Assembly (NCBI GenBank): GCA_907163375.1
Contig: CAJQUW010001733.1
Coordinates: 248,001 to 312,000, forward strand
Length of the DNA: 64,000 nucleotides
Direction: 5' to 3'
From: Prostheceraeus crozeri
Taxonomy: Eukaryota > Platyhelminthes > Polycladida > Euryleptidae
In this document: piece after piece, positions 11,202 through 22,544 of the stretch
Layout of the letters: every line of letters begins with the position of its first letter
Position numbering within the stretch: position 1 is the first letter of the stretch
The notes under the pieces: generated by a model
What the model was told of the DNA's origin: nothing
Database searches by the model: none
The model's input: the letters and a program-made list of their open reading frames with translations, nothing else
Position numbers and translations under genes: made by a program

Positions 11202-11262
11202 TTAACCACGAATGTTTTGGGTGTTCCGTAATTACGGGTGGGATGTCACCTATTGTATTCAC

Positions 11263-13454
11263 TAGTGTTTAAAAATTACCGGTAATTTATTTTAAGTTAC
11301 TTTACCGGTAATTTTCTGGTAATTTACCGGTAATTTATATTCATGTCCTCATAACTTCAAATAAAGAGCGCCAATATGCTTTGAATTTAACCAAATGCAC
11401 GTTTGGCTTAGTCTGATTCTGGTGAAGGTTTGAATTTTGCTTAATTAACGTCTTATGCTTTTTCATATAAATTGCGATTTAGAAATTAAAAATTGTAATC
11501 TCTGAAGTTTGTTAATTTTTCATATAGACCTGCTAATCAAAAGTTTGACGGCAAAAAATGGTTCTCCATCGCAGCCTAATTCGGCCATTTGTTTTGATCT
11601 TGATTGTCTAAAATTAAATTCAAGATTTGAACGGTAAGATATTGATGGAAAAGAAGTAGAAACACTACAGAATAGCAGCCGAAATGAGCAATGGCAAGTG
11701 ATATTATCTAACTGGGTTTGTTTGTATATGAAAAACTCTTAAGACATTCGATATCTAATTTACCGATGGTATGATAATTTAGCATCTAATCAAACTCGAT
11801 TTTTTTGAATGAAATTAGCTTAACATGAAATTGCTTTTCAAAATTACGCAATTTCATGTTTCAGCACGAGAAATTTATAATATTTTGTGAACTGTGCACT
11901 GCAAACCTTTATAACTTTCTATAAATCCAAACTAGTTGTCAATGCAATGAGGATGATACAATCTCGTACAAATACGTAGTAAATTTAGATACAGGGAGAC
12001 AACGTTGTTACAAGAAATGAATTTTTGTTCATTTTATGATTTTTGCCCTAATTTACTATTTCCTTAAGCAATATTGAAGCTGCCAACTTTTCCGTGTCGC
12101 TCGCTACCTAGACCCAGTGAGCGATCAAAGCGCTGAAGTTTATCGTCTACATCTGTCTCGGAATGAAAAAGTTATGTTGAAATAAACATTTTTCAACAAA
12201 TCTTAAATGAAATTTCCATGGAACTATTTCAATTTTCGTAGCTAAACAGAACTTGTACATACCGTCTCAAGTTAAGAAACATGTTTGAATTTGTCCAACG
12301 CATAGCAGTTTTTTATTGCTCATAATATGAAGTGCCTATCTTCTGAAATAGGTATTGTTCATGACAGACCTCCAAGTGCAAGACGAATCCTTGCCCTGAC
12401 CAACGCAAATTCGATAGTATTTGCACCATTTACATGGAGCTTCTAAATCCTTCAAAAGGCCTATCACGTCAATAAATTGAATTAACTGATTTAACGAATT
12501 CATATTCACTTCAAATTCTTGATGAGGAACTTGATCACAAAACTTCTTCATATTGCTATCGATTAACGCAATGCGACTGTCAATTAAATAACAACATTTG
12601 CTTGATTTTTACAGACTATTTTAATGTTGGTCAGTCATGTAAAACATATCAAATAAAAGAAATAGACAAATTATGGGATAATGAATGCATCAAGTGATTC
12701 AGATAGAAAATAACGACGACAACAACTTCTACTGAAATTTGAGGAACGAAATTGAGACAGCGGGTACGATCGAAATCGAAACCAGAATTAGAAGATTTCA
12801 AATGCGTGTTGGAGAGACAGCAACTATCGTGGAATTTGATGAATTCAGGCATTCTTTGGTACTGCTAAGGGTTGGCAATGGCAAAGCGGATGGTATAAAC
12901 ATTTGCATCATATTATTCATAGACATCTCTGGTTAGATGCTATAGGCTAGATACATTAACTATGTGATTTGATAAGACATGCCAGACACGCTAGACATTA
13001 TTTAATATGCCACCTGAGAAATAGTTTTTCGACTATTAAACACGTGCTATTCCAATAGGCATCTTTAAGTTTAAACTACAGCGTTGAATTCGATCGATCG
13101 ATCCATGAATTATGGAAGTAGCTGTGCACCCTGCAGCATATTCATTTCCCGAGTCAATTAAGAAATGTTATGTCAAAAGCATTCATGTAGGTTTTAGCTG
13201 TCACCTTTACGCGCACGCGTCAACCGGTAGGCCTGTAACGCTTATCAAATTCAAGTAGCCTATGGCATTCAATGTGAATATCAAAAGAAGTTTCATATGT
13301 CTCAATCGTATATCTCAAACTATCGATAAACATAACTTGCGACTGCATTGGAAATTTCGTCGTAGCAAAATATAATCAGGAAACACCGAAAAATCGGTAA
13401 TTTACCGGCAATTTATTTCAATCTTGCCGGTAAATTACCGGTAATTTAACACTG
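11263..13454. mobile_element. hAT-like non-autonomous element with TTACCGGTAA arrays at both ends
   Basis: The left end TAGTGTTTAAAAATTACCGG and the right end, inverted CAGTGTTAAATTACCGG, form TIRs; each end carries three or more copies of the palindromic word TTACCGGTAA spaced about 15-30 bp (left to about 11330, right from about 13393). Flanking 8-mers GTATTCAC and GTAGTGAT match at 5 of 8 positions, a weak trace of an 8-bp duplication. The 2.2-kb interior has no transposase frame. The CAGTG start and subterminal repeats are typical of hAT elements, but the assignment is by resemblance. Confidence 0.6.
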
Positions 13455-13455
13455 G

Positions 13456-14509
13456 TAGTGATGAAAATTTTCCGTGGAAAATTATGGAAAAAATTGGAAA
13501 ATTATGGAAAATATTGGAAATTATGGAAAATTTTGAAAGTTAATTTTTTGTGATAGGCCCTATAATTTGAGCGCTTCCACTGCCGAGGCAGCTGCGTACC
13601 AATAAATTGGATCTAAAACTCTTGATTTCATCATTATTTCGATTAAAGCGATCGTAGCAAAACGATTTCCGTCCGCGGATTTTTGAACATTCCTTTGCCA
13701 CCAGTGGCTTGTACTAGTAAATTGTTAGCATTTTTAATTATCACACAGACACCGTTTGGGATAGCGTGAATCTTGCTTTACAACAGGGGCATAATTTTAT
13801 GCAATGTGAAAGATCTGGAGCAAAAATAATGTACTTCATTTTGGAGTTTGCTAATTGTTAGCTTGAAAGAAGCTTTATTATGCAGCGTCGATCATAGTGA
13901 TGCAATTTCTCCATGTGTTGATGAACATGTGATGAAGCATATAAGCACACAGTCCACACAGCATTAATGAGCAACCATATTGGAAGTTATGAAGACTGTA
14001 AACTCGTGAGATATTTGGAAACTAAAGATATCTGTGATGAGTAAAAGAATATCTATGATAGTTTCAAACTTCTGGCGCATTGTCCGATATCTTCGTTGAG
14101 GATACACATCCTCCATTTCTAGTTCAGATGGTTCCAAATCGATTTCAAATCTGCCCAAATGAATTTCAGATATGGTCCAGATAAATTGGAGATCTCCAGT
14201 TGAATTAAAGATCTTTTCAAAGTTGTGCTTCTGACAGATATCTGAAATTCAGCTAGCGAAATGTGAAATCCATCTTATGTCTGAAATTCAATTGGAAAAA
14301 TCTGAAATAGACATGGAAAATGTGCAGTTGGTACCAAAAGTTGACATACAGGGATGATAGAGAAGTTTTCGGACTTTGAATACTATATAGTCTTTTCAAA
14401 CGCCTATAATAAGTCTCCAAAACAAAGGAAAAAACGTCAATCACCGAAAAATAAATTTCAAAATTCTCCAATGGAAAATTTTCTGGAAAATTTTCCATTT
14501 GCATCACTA
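13456..14509. mobile_element. hAT-like non-autonomous element with GGAAAATT repeats
   Basis: The left end TAGTGATGAAAATTTTCC and the right end, inverted TAGTGATGCAAATGGAAAAT, are TIRs; the left subterminal region (13470-13535) holds repeated ATTATGGAAAAT words and the right one (14468-14500) TGGAAAATTTTC words. The element begins one base after the end of the previous element. No target duplication can be read because the left flank is another transposon end. The 1.05-kb interior has no credible gene. Confidence 0.6.
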
Positions 14510-14964
14510 ACTACTACTAAGTGTTGGCGAAAAATCAGAACAGATGAGTCAATAGGCTAAATATATCAATTGTCTTTATAGCAGTTTATTCGCCACCTTC
14601 CTGCTTTGTATTTTAGAGGAATTTATGAAAATAATAGCCTAAGAGCGACTTCCACATCGTGCTATGGTTTTATCACGAAAATGAGAAAAAATAGAAAAAT
14701 TTAGAAAATTTAGCAGCAAAATTGCCAATTCACCAGATAATCTTTTGATATTGTCAAGCGACGTTCCAACAGGGTTAACGCCCTAATAGAAATGATGTGT
14801 GGTTGGTGGTCACAATTAAGTTGGTCTAACTAATTTAAAGAAAGCGAAAAGTCGAATTTCTATCATTCTATGGTTAAAACCATGAACTATGCAATTTCCA
14901 TCATGACCTTTCTAAGGCAGCTAAATGACTTCCTTGATAAGAAACAAATGGTGGTATTGATTTG

Positions 14965-15460
14965 TTAAAATTATGTGCGGAGCATATTAGAATATTGCGC
15001 TCCATTGTTCACCGAGGTGAATGCAAGATTATCTCTCTGTATATTTGGAGAATATACAGAGAGACCCCACAAGATTATTTGCTGCTCACGACATTGTGAA
15101 TGTCCACACTTTATCGCCTTAGATTATCGTCGAAAAAAATTGACTTCCGTCTTTTCATGTCAGCAGTTGAAAATGATCACCATCTTATTCTGCAAGTAAT
15201 GACGAACTCCGGACATTTCCGCTTGCCCAGCATAAACTCTTCCCTCCGGAATAAGTCATTCGCAATGGCCATGTCAAAATTCTATAATTCAGGTTTCAAG
15301 CTGTAAAAGCTCTCAACTTTTTCTATTTGTTTCTTATGGTTTATCTTGCATTACTTCATTTTGTAACCTTATGTTCTGTGGTTCAACGATTACCAGTAAT
15401 GGGACTGTTGTATATGTACTTTCAATAAACGGCTTTATTATCATAATATTTATCTTATTA
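14965..15460 (+). mobile_element. LINE 3' fragment
   Basis: The reading LRSILEYCAPLFTEVN (about 14973-15020) is the LINE reverse-transcriptase thumb motif, and frames further on give LDYRRKKLTS and HFRLPSINSSLRNKSF followed by a stop. The same pattern appears in the LINE at 31965-32620 (LPLDYRRKVLS, HFRLPTITTTLRGGSF), so both are one family. A frame change separates the parts near 15100-15190. The 3' end has AATAAACGGCTTTATTATC, then AT-rich sequence. 5'-truncated and dead. Confidence 0.7.
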
Positions 15461-15854
15461 ATTAATAATATCATTCATTTATGAGATCATTGTAGACTTT
15501 CATTGACTGAACTCTTCAATTTAGGTATCAAAGCAGGACGATTTCAAGTTAGGATTATTCCCATGAAAAATATGCAAACACTCCATTATTGTTTATTGAA
15601 TCAGAGAAATACATGCAACCAAGTTTTCAGCCTGTGGATTTAACTCAGCAAATTTACTGAAGTGAGCGTTTGACATCATGATTAATTTTTTCTCAGACGT
15701 ATAATTCATAGGCAGTTTATGAGCTTCGACTCTTTACTTTTCATCAACAAAATAATAGTAGGAATACAAATTTATTTCCATCAAGGCCTATCTTCAAAAT
15801 ATCACGCACAATCCAAGTAAAATTTGTCTTGCAATATTGCACACTTGAATTCAG
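15461..15854. other. Intergenic stretch, nothing recognised
   Basis: AT-rich sequence between the LINE tail and the TTAA border of the second piggyBac. No gene, RNA or clear repeat was seen. Confidence 0.5.
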
Positions 15855-16277
15855 TTAACCCTTATCAGGTCACCAAAATCAACATCCTCATCCGGTCAAA
15901 CGGTCACAAATTGTGACCACTCATAAATGTGCCGAATCATGTCGAGAAATGAAGCCTATTCACAAATATTGATCAGTTCTATACTCATACGTATCTAATT
16001 ACATCCTCATCAATGCCAATTAATGAAGTATTGGGCATACATGTAATGATAATAATAATAGTATACTACATGCTGCAGTAATATAATATTATACATGTAG
16101 TACTAGGCCTAAGTCCGAAACACAAACTAGTTGTAATTGAAAGCAAGATTTAGAAGGCCTACAACTCAAAATTCCAATTGCTTTAATAGATAAACAGAAT
16201 CCCATTTGAACTTCACAACAAAATCACTACATACAGATATATAGCATACATGATTGCATGTAGGCCTATTAAAAAAT

Positions 16278-17690
16278 CTAACTGAGCTCATGACAGTCTT
16301 CACATTTCGTGATCACCTTCAAAAATCTATGATTGGGGCATATCGGGAGATCACAATCGTCGCAGTAGGATCTTGTGGTTTTGCGACAAAATCTGCATTT
16401 CGAACATCAGCTTGTCACTCGAGCATTAGTCTTGCAGGGAATAGTCTTTTCATATTTGAAACCAACCTTGTCGGCTGCTTCCTTTGTATATCGACGCACA
16501 GCAGATCTCTGAAGTCGCCGTTCAGCTGATGGCTGCGCCAATTGAAAGGTGAGCATTCGGAGAAATTCTTTCTTGTTGCGAGTAAGGCCACTCTTTTTGG
16601 CAAGAAGAAATGCGTTATTGTTTGCAACATCAATGATATTGAAAAACAATAACAAGGGCCATCGGTTTGTCTTACGTCGGCACGAATACTCTTCGACATT
16701 ACCGTCCATTGTATCCACGCCTCCTTTGGAAGCGTTGTATTCAAGAATAACAAGAGGCTTGTTCTGAGCCTCCTCCGAAATCCGAGTGTCTGAATGACTT
16801 GATGTAAGGAGGACAACATTTTTCTTTTTCTTGGGTATATAGGAAATGAGGGACACTTTTTTGTCATATTCAAACGCGAATCGACTTGAGTGAACAGATC
16901 GATCATCAGTTGTTCGAATATAACTTGGGATTTCTCGTCGGTGAAGTCTCATTGTTCCCAAGAGAGTTAGATTGTGCTCAAGCAACTTTGCAGCCAATGC
17001 ATATGAAGTAAAGTAATTGTCACAAACAATGTTTCTACCGGTTTGATAATATGGCTCACTTAACTCTAGGACAATATCAGCTCCTAAATTGCGATGAGGA
17101 GCTTCGTTTTGCTGCCTTCCACCATAAAGAATTCCGTTCAATGCATAGTCACTCGTGGATTCGCACAACCAGAAAATTTTCAGGCCATATTTTCTTGGTT
17201 TCGCGGGCATATATGTACGTCCTGGTATGCGCCCGCGATAACCCACAAGTTGCTCATCGACGGTCAAATTTTCTTCGGGAACATAAACCCTGCGGAGCTG
17301 AGAAATAAACATACACCATATATCGCGTATTGCGGCGAAGCGGTCTTCAGCAACACGTGAAGTTCTGTTTCTATAATCATCAAATCGAACACAGCGAAGA
17401 AACCATTTGAAACGATGTAGAGACATGGTTGCACGGTAGAAAGGACGGCTATCGTGAATGTTCCATAAATCGTTCACGCACTTAAAGTTATCTCTGTCGC
17501 TTCCTGGTCTGATCACTATAGCGATACAAGCACATATTTCCTCAAAAGAAAAAACGCTGTAATATGCTTTCTTTGGTAATTGGCGTTGTACGTCTCTTAC
17601 TTTAATGTTCGTATTTCGAAGAGTTATGCGAATTATATCTAGTGAAAAGTGTTGTTCTAAGTGAAAATGTGGTGAACTATTCTTTTACAT
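16278..17690 (-). pseudogene. piggyBac transposase, nearly complete core (element 2)
   Basis: The main frame, open from about 17690 to a TGA at 16407-16409, contains the whole DDD catalytic core: first Asp in NLTVDEQLVGYRGR followed by KPRKYGLKIF, second in NIVCDNYFTS, third in KGGVDTMDGN followed by RRKTNRWP. The earliest ATG in it is at 17516, but sequence homologous to the family (FSFEEICACIAIVI) continues upstream of it, so the true start was further out and was separated by the nested 4.1-kb insertion. After the TGA the same frame continues 42 codons with the usual Cys-rich C-terminal module (CSKCRFC, CDDCDLPIC, CEDCHELS) to a TAG at 16278-16280. So the breaks visible are one in-frame stop and the N-terminal insertion; the core itself is undamaged, which suggests a young element. 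Confidence 0.85.
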
Positions 17691-17999
17691 CTATTTACTG
17701 TAACTTCCGGTTATCTGATTCACATGGTTTTTTGATGAAAGTTGTTCTCAATACGCTCAACTTTCCGACTGTGAAGAAACTAGAAACTACCCTGTGGTAA
17801 AGGCGACGTCGGCTCGAGGTCGCACGATCGGCCAAATCGACTTTCTGCCGACGTTGGTTGACAGTTGGCCAGTGAGTCGGTGGCCGCTGATATGCCGACG
17901 GTCGGCGAATGGTCGCATTGCGATCCAAAGCCGACGTCGGTTCACAGTTGGCCAGTATGTCTGTGACCACCAATTTGCCGACCATCGACCTAACGTTGG

Positions 18000-18505
18000 C
18001 TCATAGTTGGCCAGTGAGTCGGTGACCACCAGTTTGCCGACCATCAATCTGAAGTCAAGCATGCTGTTCGAGGAACAATAACTAGTTAGTGTAATGAAAA
18101 GCCGTGGCCAAATATAGTTAAATCCATGCAACTTGAGTGAAATATTACACTCTCTTTTAGGCATTTAAAGTTGAGGCATTTTTGTCATCATTTTGCCTGA
18201 AGTTTCTGATGAAACTAACTATCTTTCGTCCTTGTCTCTAAATGGTTAATAGTTAGTTTTATCAGAAACGTATGAAAAAATGTTGTCAAAATATAATTCA
18301 AAAACCATTAGCGCATCCGTGCATATTTGTGAAACACGGTGAGCAGTATCTGTTCTTTGATGATATTTTACCAAAGTTGCATAAATTTGCCTTCATTTTA
18401 CCAAAGCTTTTTATTACACTTACTACATATTGTTGTTCTAACTACATGCTGGACTTGGATTGATCGTCGACAAACTGGTGGTCACCGACTCAATTGGCTG
18501 GGCCT
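18000..18505. repeat. Large imperfect palindrome inside the 4.1-kb element
   Basis: The subterminal unit at 18000-18110 reappears inverted at about 18380-18505 (shared word GTCGGTGACCACCAGTTTGC against its complement with differences), and the centre near 18230 is a second inverted pair, GTTTCTGATGAAACTAAC and its near complement GTTAGTTTTATCAGAAAC. So roughly 500 bp can fold on itself. It suggests that the left end of the element was duplicated in inverted orientation. Confidence 0.6.
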
Positions 18506-21500
18506 TCGTGAAACCCCATGGCACAGACTACAAATAAGAATAACCAAGTTAGGAAATATACACTCACCTTGTTATGATTGTCATGTGTTCTGGAATCGAA
18601 CTCCAAATGGACTCCAAATGGTTGTTTTGAGATTTCATCGCGATGGGTTTTGTTTGCTGAAGATATGATTTCAACAAGCACATTTTCGGTGTATGTGAAA
18701 TTCATTCATAAATTATTCTACAATTACAAGAAAATCCGTTAAAGTTGACACATGATGAATAAAAGGCTCAAAGCTCACCAGAATTAGAGAATGACATTCA
18801 CCTTTCGTTACTAAGACTGGATTCATGAAATTGATGTCGATTATTCCAAAAGCAATTATTGGCAACTGTACCAAATAGACACATTTGTCAGAAATGATAC
18901 AGAAACATATAATTGTTTGGAAAGAAATCTCGCAGATTTTGGAGGATCTGAAACTAGGTGTAATGAATAGCCAAAGAATGTCTTACAAGTCTATTCAGTT
19001 TGCAAATATAAGGCTTGAAGGGTTAAGTTAAACATATTAAATCATATCAAGCATTTAATCATATATTATATTATCATAATAGTCAATAGTAAAAGTAAAT
19101 AATTCCAACTTTGCTTGTGGAGGCAGTACGTAGGCTAGATAGATAAATGAATTCACTATTGCTTTATTTTGTTAAATTTCAACAATACTTTCATTTTAAT
19201 ATATCCATTAATTAAAATGATGAAATCTGCAAATGTAATACCCACTTGACAACCGCTTATGTGATGACATATTTTGATGTACATGTAATTCATGGTGACT
19301 CAGCAAACATGCACCAGCTGTACCTAGACCTAAGTAAAATACCAATAATAATTTCAGATCAAAAAGTACTTTTTGAGATGAAAGAGTAGCAGTGAGTTAA
19401 CATGTAAATAAACTTTCTAGTTATCATAAAACATCAAAATTATTTTTCTAAATTGCGTAACAGAATCTAGGTCTGTAATAAAAAGTAAGTCTTAATTGAT
19501 TACACTGATAATACACTGCACAATTTAAAAGGCACGTCAATCAGTTTCAAAAATGAAGTAATTGAGAAGAATGAAGCCTATACTTAATTAGTAACATAAA
19601 TTTTAAAGTCGCAATTACGAAATTACAAGAACAGATATAGATAATCAGGAGCAGATGCGGAAGGTCTATACGTGATCATGATCCATGAATCCAAATAACA
19701 TTCAAATTTGTTGATTTGAGTCTTCAAAAAAACATTTTGGTACTTGATACCTCCCCCATGTTTAGAAATGTGTGTAAAATCAACAAAAGTGAATGAATCG
19801 TCACAAATCTTGAAGTAAACTTAGTTGAGCATATTTTCTACATGCATGCCAAAATTCATGCAAATTGCGCAAGTACTTTTTGATTGAAAGAAGATAACTT
19901 GAAATGTAGCGATGTCACAGCTTGATCTGACTTCTTCTGACCCCATCATATGAGCCAATAGAACTAGATTTGAGATATTCGTGAAGTAACAATTATGGCC
20001 AGAGCCACATCCGCTTAAATATTTAACTTAAAAAAGTGTGGTCGGATAGTGGTCGTGGGAAGATTTAAAATAGCAGTGGATGAGACGAAAACACAGAGAG
20101 AACAGTGCATACAGTACACTAATGCAAAATGCATCGTACAGACGAAGTCAGATCAACCTGCATGTTGATATTGGAACATTTGACTTTATCGTCTCTAGTT
20201 TAAAAGTAGGCTACTTGTCCGATTTGCATAAATCTTTTTCTGTGGGTGGAAAATATACCCAACTACGTTCGCATGACGAAGTTTTTTGACAATTGGTTCA
20301 TTTTAAAAGTTTTAGAGAAATTTGAAAAGTGGGGGTGATAACCCATAAGTTGCTGCATGCAGACTACATGTTGACTTGCAAGTAAAAATTGAGCTCGCAA
20401 TTTGAAACTTACCCTTTCTATGTAGTTTGATGCACAATAACATGAGATGCATGGTTTAAATCCTGTTGCATAAATAAATTGAGAGGGAATTTGATTGCTA
20501 CCTTGCGTGGAAAATCTCTCATATACGTGATAACTGACTGCACACGAGCGTTCATAATTTTCGAGTTATTATGATAATTCAGCATCGTTGAAAGAGTTAT
20601 TCAATCACTTCGATACGTCAATAATGCTGCAGTTCGGTGAGGTAGTCTCGTAAGTAACATTCCATGTACTGTGATGGATGAAGTAAGTAAATGACAAAAG
20701 CACAGGTGCGATCACGAAACTGACGATAGATGAAGAAAGAAGGCGCATATATGTATTTAAATATCCTTTGCTACGGCGACGCTTGGTGCGAATAATTGTC
20801 AATGAAAACACCGAGCTCGTTGTGCGCTTTGCTGTGATAGACCATGCAGGAGACTGAACGAGCAGTCAAAGCTACTGCGCAGTTTTCCACTTGACGGCGA
20901 GGACAATGAAACAAGCAGGGAACACCAGACGGCAGACCACGCACACTGTGAGTCACAGGCATAGACGGTTTGTTGCAAGGACGCGGCGGGGAATTATCGA
21001 CCGCTACTGTTCTGACAAATGAATGAATCTTCACAACTGTATTGACGCTGAATTTTTCTACAGTGATAGAATGATAGCGCAGTCAGATCAGATCTCACAG
21101 ACTGAGTGAGCTGATATTAACGCATCTGTTTGATTCAGCGGCTTTCTGATTCATTATCTAAAGTTCAGAAATTTTTAGTGAAGTAATTTAGCGAATACAA
21201 CTGTATCAATCAAAAATCAACAACATAGGCTTACTGAAGTAGAACCGCGTAGGTCCATATATATAGTAGTCTATTGACTGTTTCAAAGTGAGTCTATTTC
21301 TTATTGTAGCCACTCTACCGATGGTTTAAAAATAATAGAGATCATCAATAACATGCTTTTAGATCGGAAATACGCAATGAGCATAATATGGGTTTTACAT
21401 TCGATAACCAGCTTCAGCCCATATAAAACCGCAGTTGTATTTTTCATTACAATGCATGATTCGCTACGAAATCTAGAACAGGTACAACGGCATTCGAGGA

Positions 21501-21599
21501 TTCAGCACTGCAGAAAATTCTGATGCTGAAAGAATTTCCAGATAATGTCCGATATCCCTCTTAAGATTTTGCCATTGGGAAGGCAACAATACTCTAGTC
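18506..21599. other. Interior of the 4.1-kb element, no gene recognised
   Basis: Three kilobases of AT-rich DNA with only short chance frames; none shows catalytic motifs, zinc fingers or repeats. The longest minus-strand frame (20771-21034) is Pro/His/Cys-containing but unrecognised. Confidence 0.5.
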
Positions 21600-22544
21600 C
21601 GACCATGGTCAATTGAAATACGGACACAATCCAACCATAGATAATTGGACGACCATATGCCGACCTTGGCCGACTATGTGCCAACACAGAATTTTCGGCC
21701 GACCTTGGCCAACTAAAATTCGACTAAAATCCACCCACATAAAATTTTGGCCGACAGTAAACCAACCATTGCCAACCATGAGCCAACACAATATTTTTGC
21801 CCGACCAGTAGCCAACCAACAGCCGACCAAAATTTGCTGACCGACGATGGACCGACGTTGGCCCGACGTCGCCTTTACCACAGGGTAGAAACCTACGACC
21901 ACCAGAATGGAATCTACAGCGACTTTAAGTTGAGAATGGACCGATTCTCCTATTCGCACTGTGTTGAGATCTGAAGTTTCTGCCCACCTAATAGGTTCCG
22001 CTCGTGTACCGCAAATTTCGCTGAATTTCCGTTCTAGTGAAGCTTACCGTGCGACCTGAGATCAATTTCTATGGAGCTATATGACTAATAGTCGAAACTA
22101 GATTCATTACCTGAATATAAGGTCATCCCAAGAGAAGTACACGTAGTTGCGATATAAGGTGATTACACTACAGAAAGTGCTGGTCACATTGTGACCGTTT
22201 GACCGTCTACGTATAATTATTGCATAAATATTGATTACTTTATCTAATCAACTCAGAATTTTAACACAGTATTTTAGGCTCAAAATGGTTCATCGTCCAT
22301 GAATTCCAGACCGATAGATCCAATACTTGATGCATTACATAACTCAAAAGATGCTTGGTCACAAATTGTGACCGTTTGACCCGTTGAGGGTTAAGACAAA
22401 ATTCTTCTCTGCACTTAAAAACAGATACTTGCACAAAGAAATTCTCCATACAAGATTTACACGAATTACACGATCTCCAGTGAATCAACGAGTGGTCCGT
22501 ACAAAATGCAGACATCTGAATAGCAATAATTGGTCAGGATGAGG

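Larger units (their letters stand above)
8555..11252. mobile_element. AGGTGACA-ended TIR element, copy 1, split by a piggyBac
   Basis: The TIR words are TAGGTGACATGCC (8555-8567) and GGATGTCACCTA (11241-11252). The element proper is 8555-8960 plus 11206-11252; the rest is a piggyBac inserted at TTAA. A second copy without the insertion is at 24198-24633. The internal core (8691-8960) is about 97 per cent identical to 24309-24584 by eye, whereas the outer 100 bp differ much more. An 80-codon frame (8679-8921) is shared by both copies but resembles no known protein. Subterminal sequence is rich in ACGCGT and CATCCGTGG words that recur inverted at the other end. Confidence 0.8.
17788..21887. mobile_element. 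4.1-kb non-autonomous DNA element nested in piggyBac 2
   Basis: The TIRs TACCCTGTGGTAAAGGCGAC ... (25 bp identical through GTCGG, 17788-17812 and inverted at 21863-21887) are flanked by 5-bp direct repeats GAAAC (17783-17787 and 21888-21892). Both ends carry subterminal arrays: on the left (about 17820-18060) three units containing GTTGGCCAGTGAGTCGGTG, on the right (about 21600-21865) some five inverted units with GCCGACC/GCCAACC. Such arrays usually are transposase-binding sites. The interior has no recognisable transposase or other gene; an imperfect palindrome lies at 18000-18505. The superfamily is not identified. Confidence 0.8.
15859..22390 (-). mobile_element. piggyBac element 2 (6.5 kb, itself interrupted)
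   Basis: TTAA borders lie at 15855-15858 and 22391-22394. The ends start CCCTTATCAGG and, inverted, CCCTCAACGGG. Each end holds the palindromic motif GGTCACAAATTGTGACC joined to GGTCAAAC: 15894-15919 on the left and 22356-22382 on the right, with a further copy at 22181-22204. Removing the nested 4.1-kb element (17788-21887 plus one 5-bp duplication) leaves about 2.4 kb, a normal piggyBac length, which supports these borders. The transposase is on the minus strand. Confidence 0.85.

Noticed and set aside
16407-16409. TGA in front of the Cys-rich tail of piggyBac 2 as a selenocysteine codon or programmed read-through
   Set aside because: piggyBac transposases are not known to use selenocysteine, and I see no hairpin that would support it. 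A plain stop mutation in a transposon is simpler.
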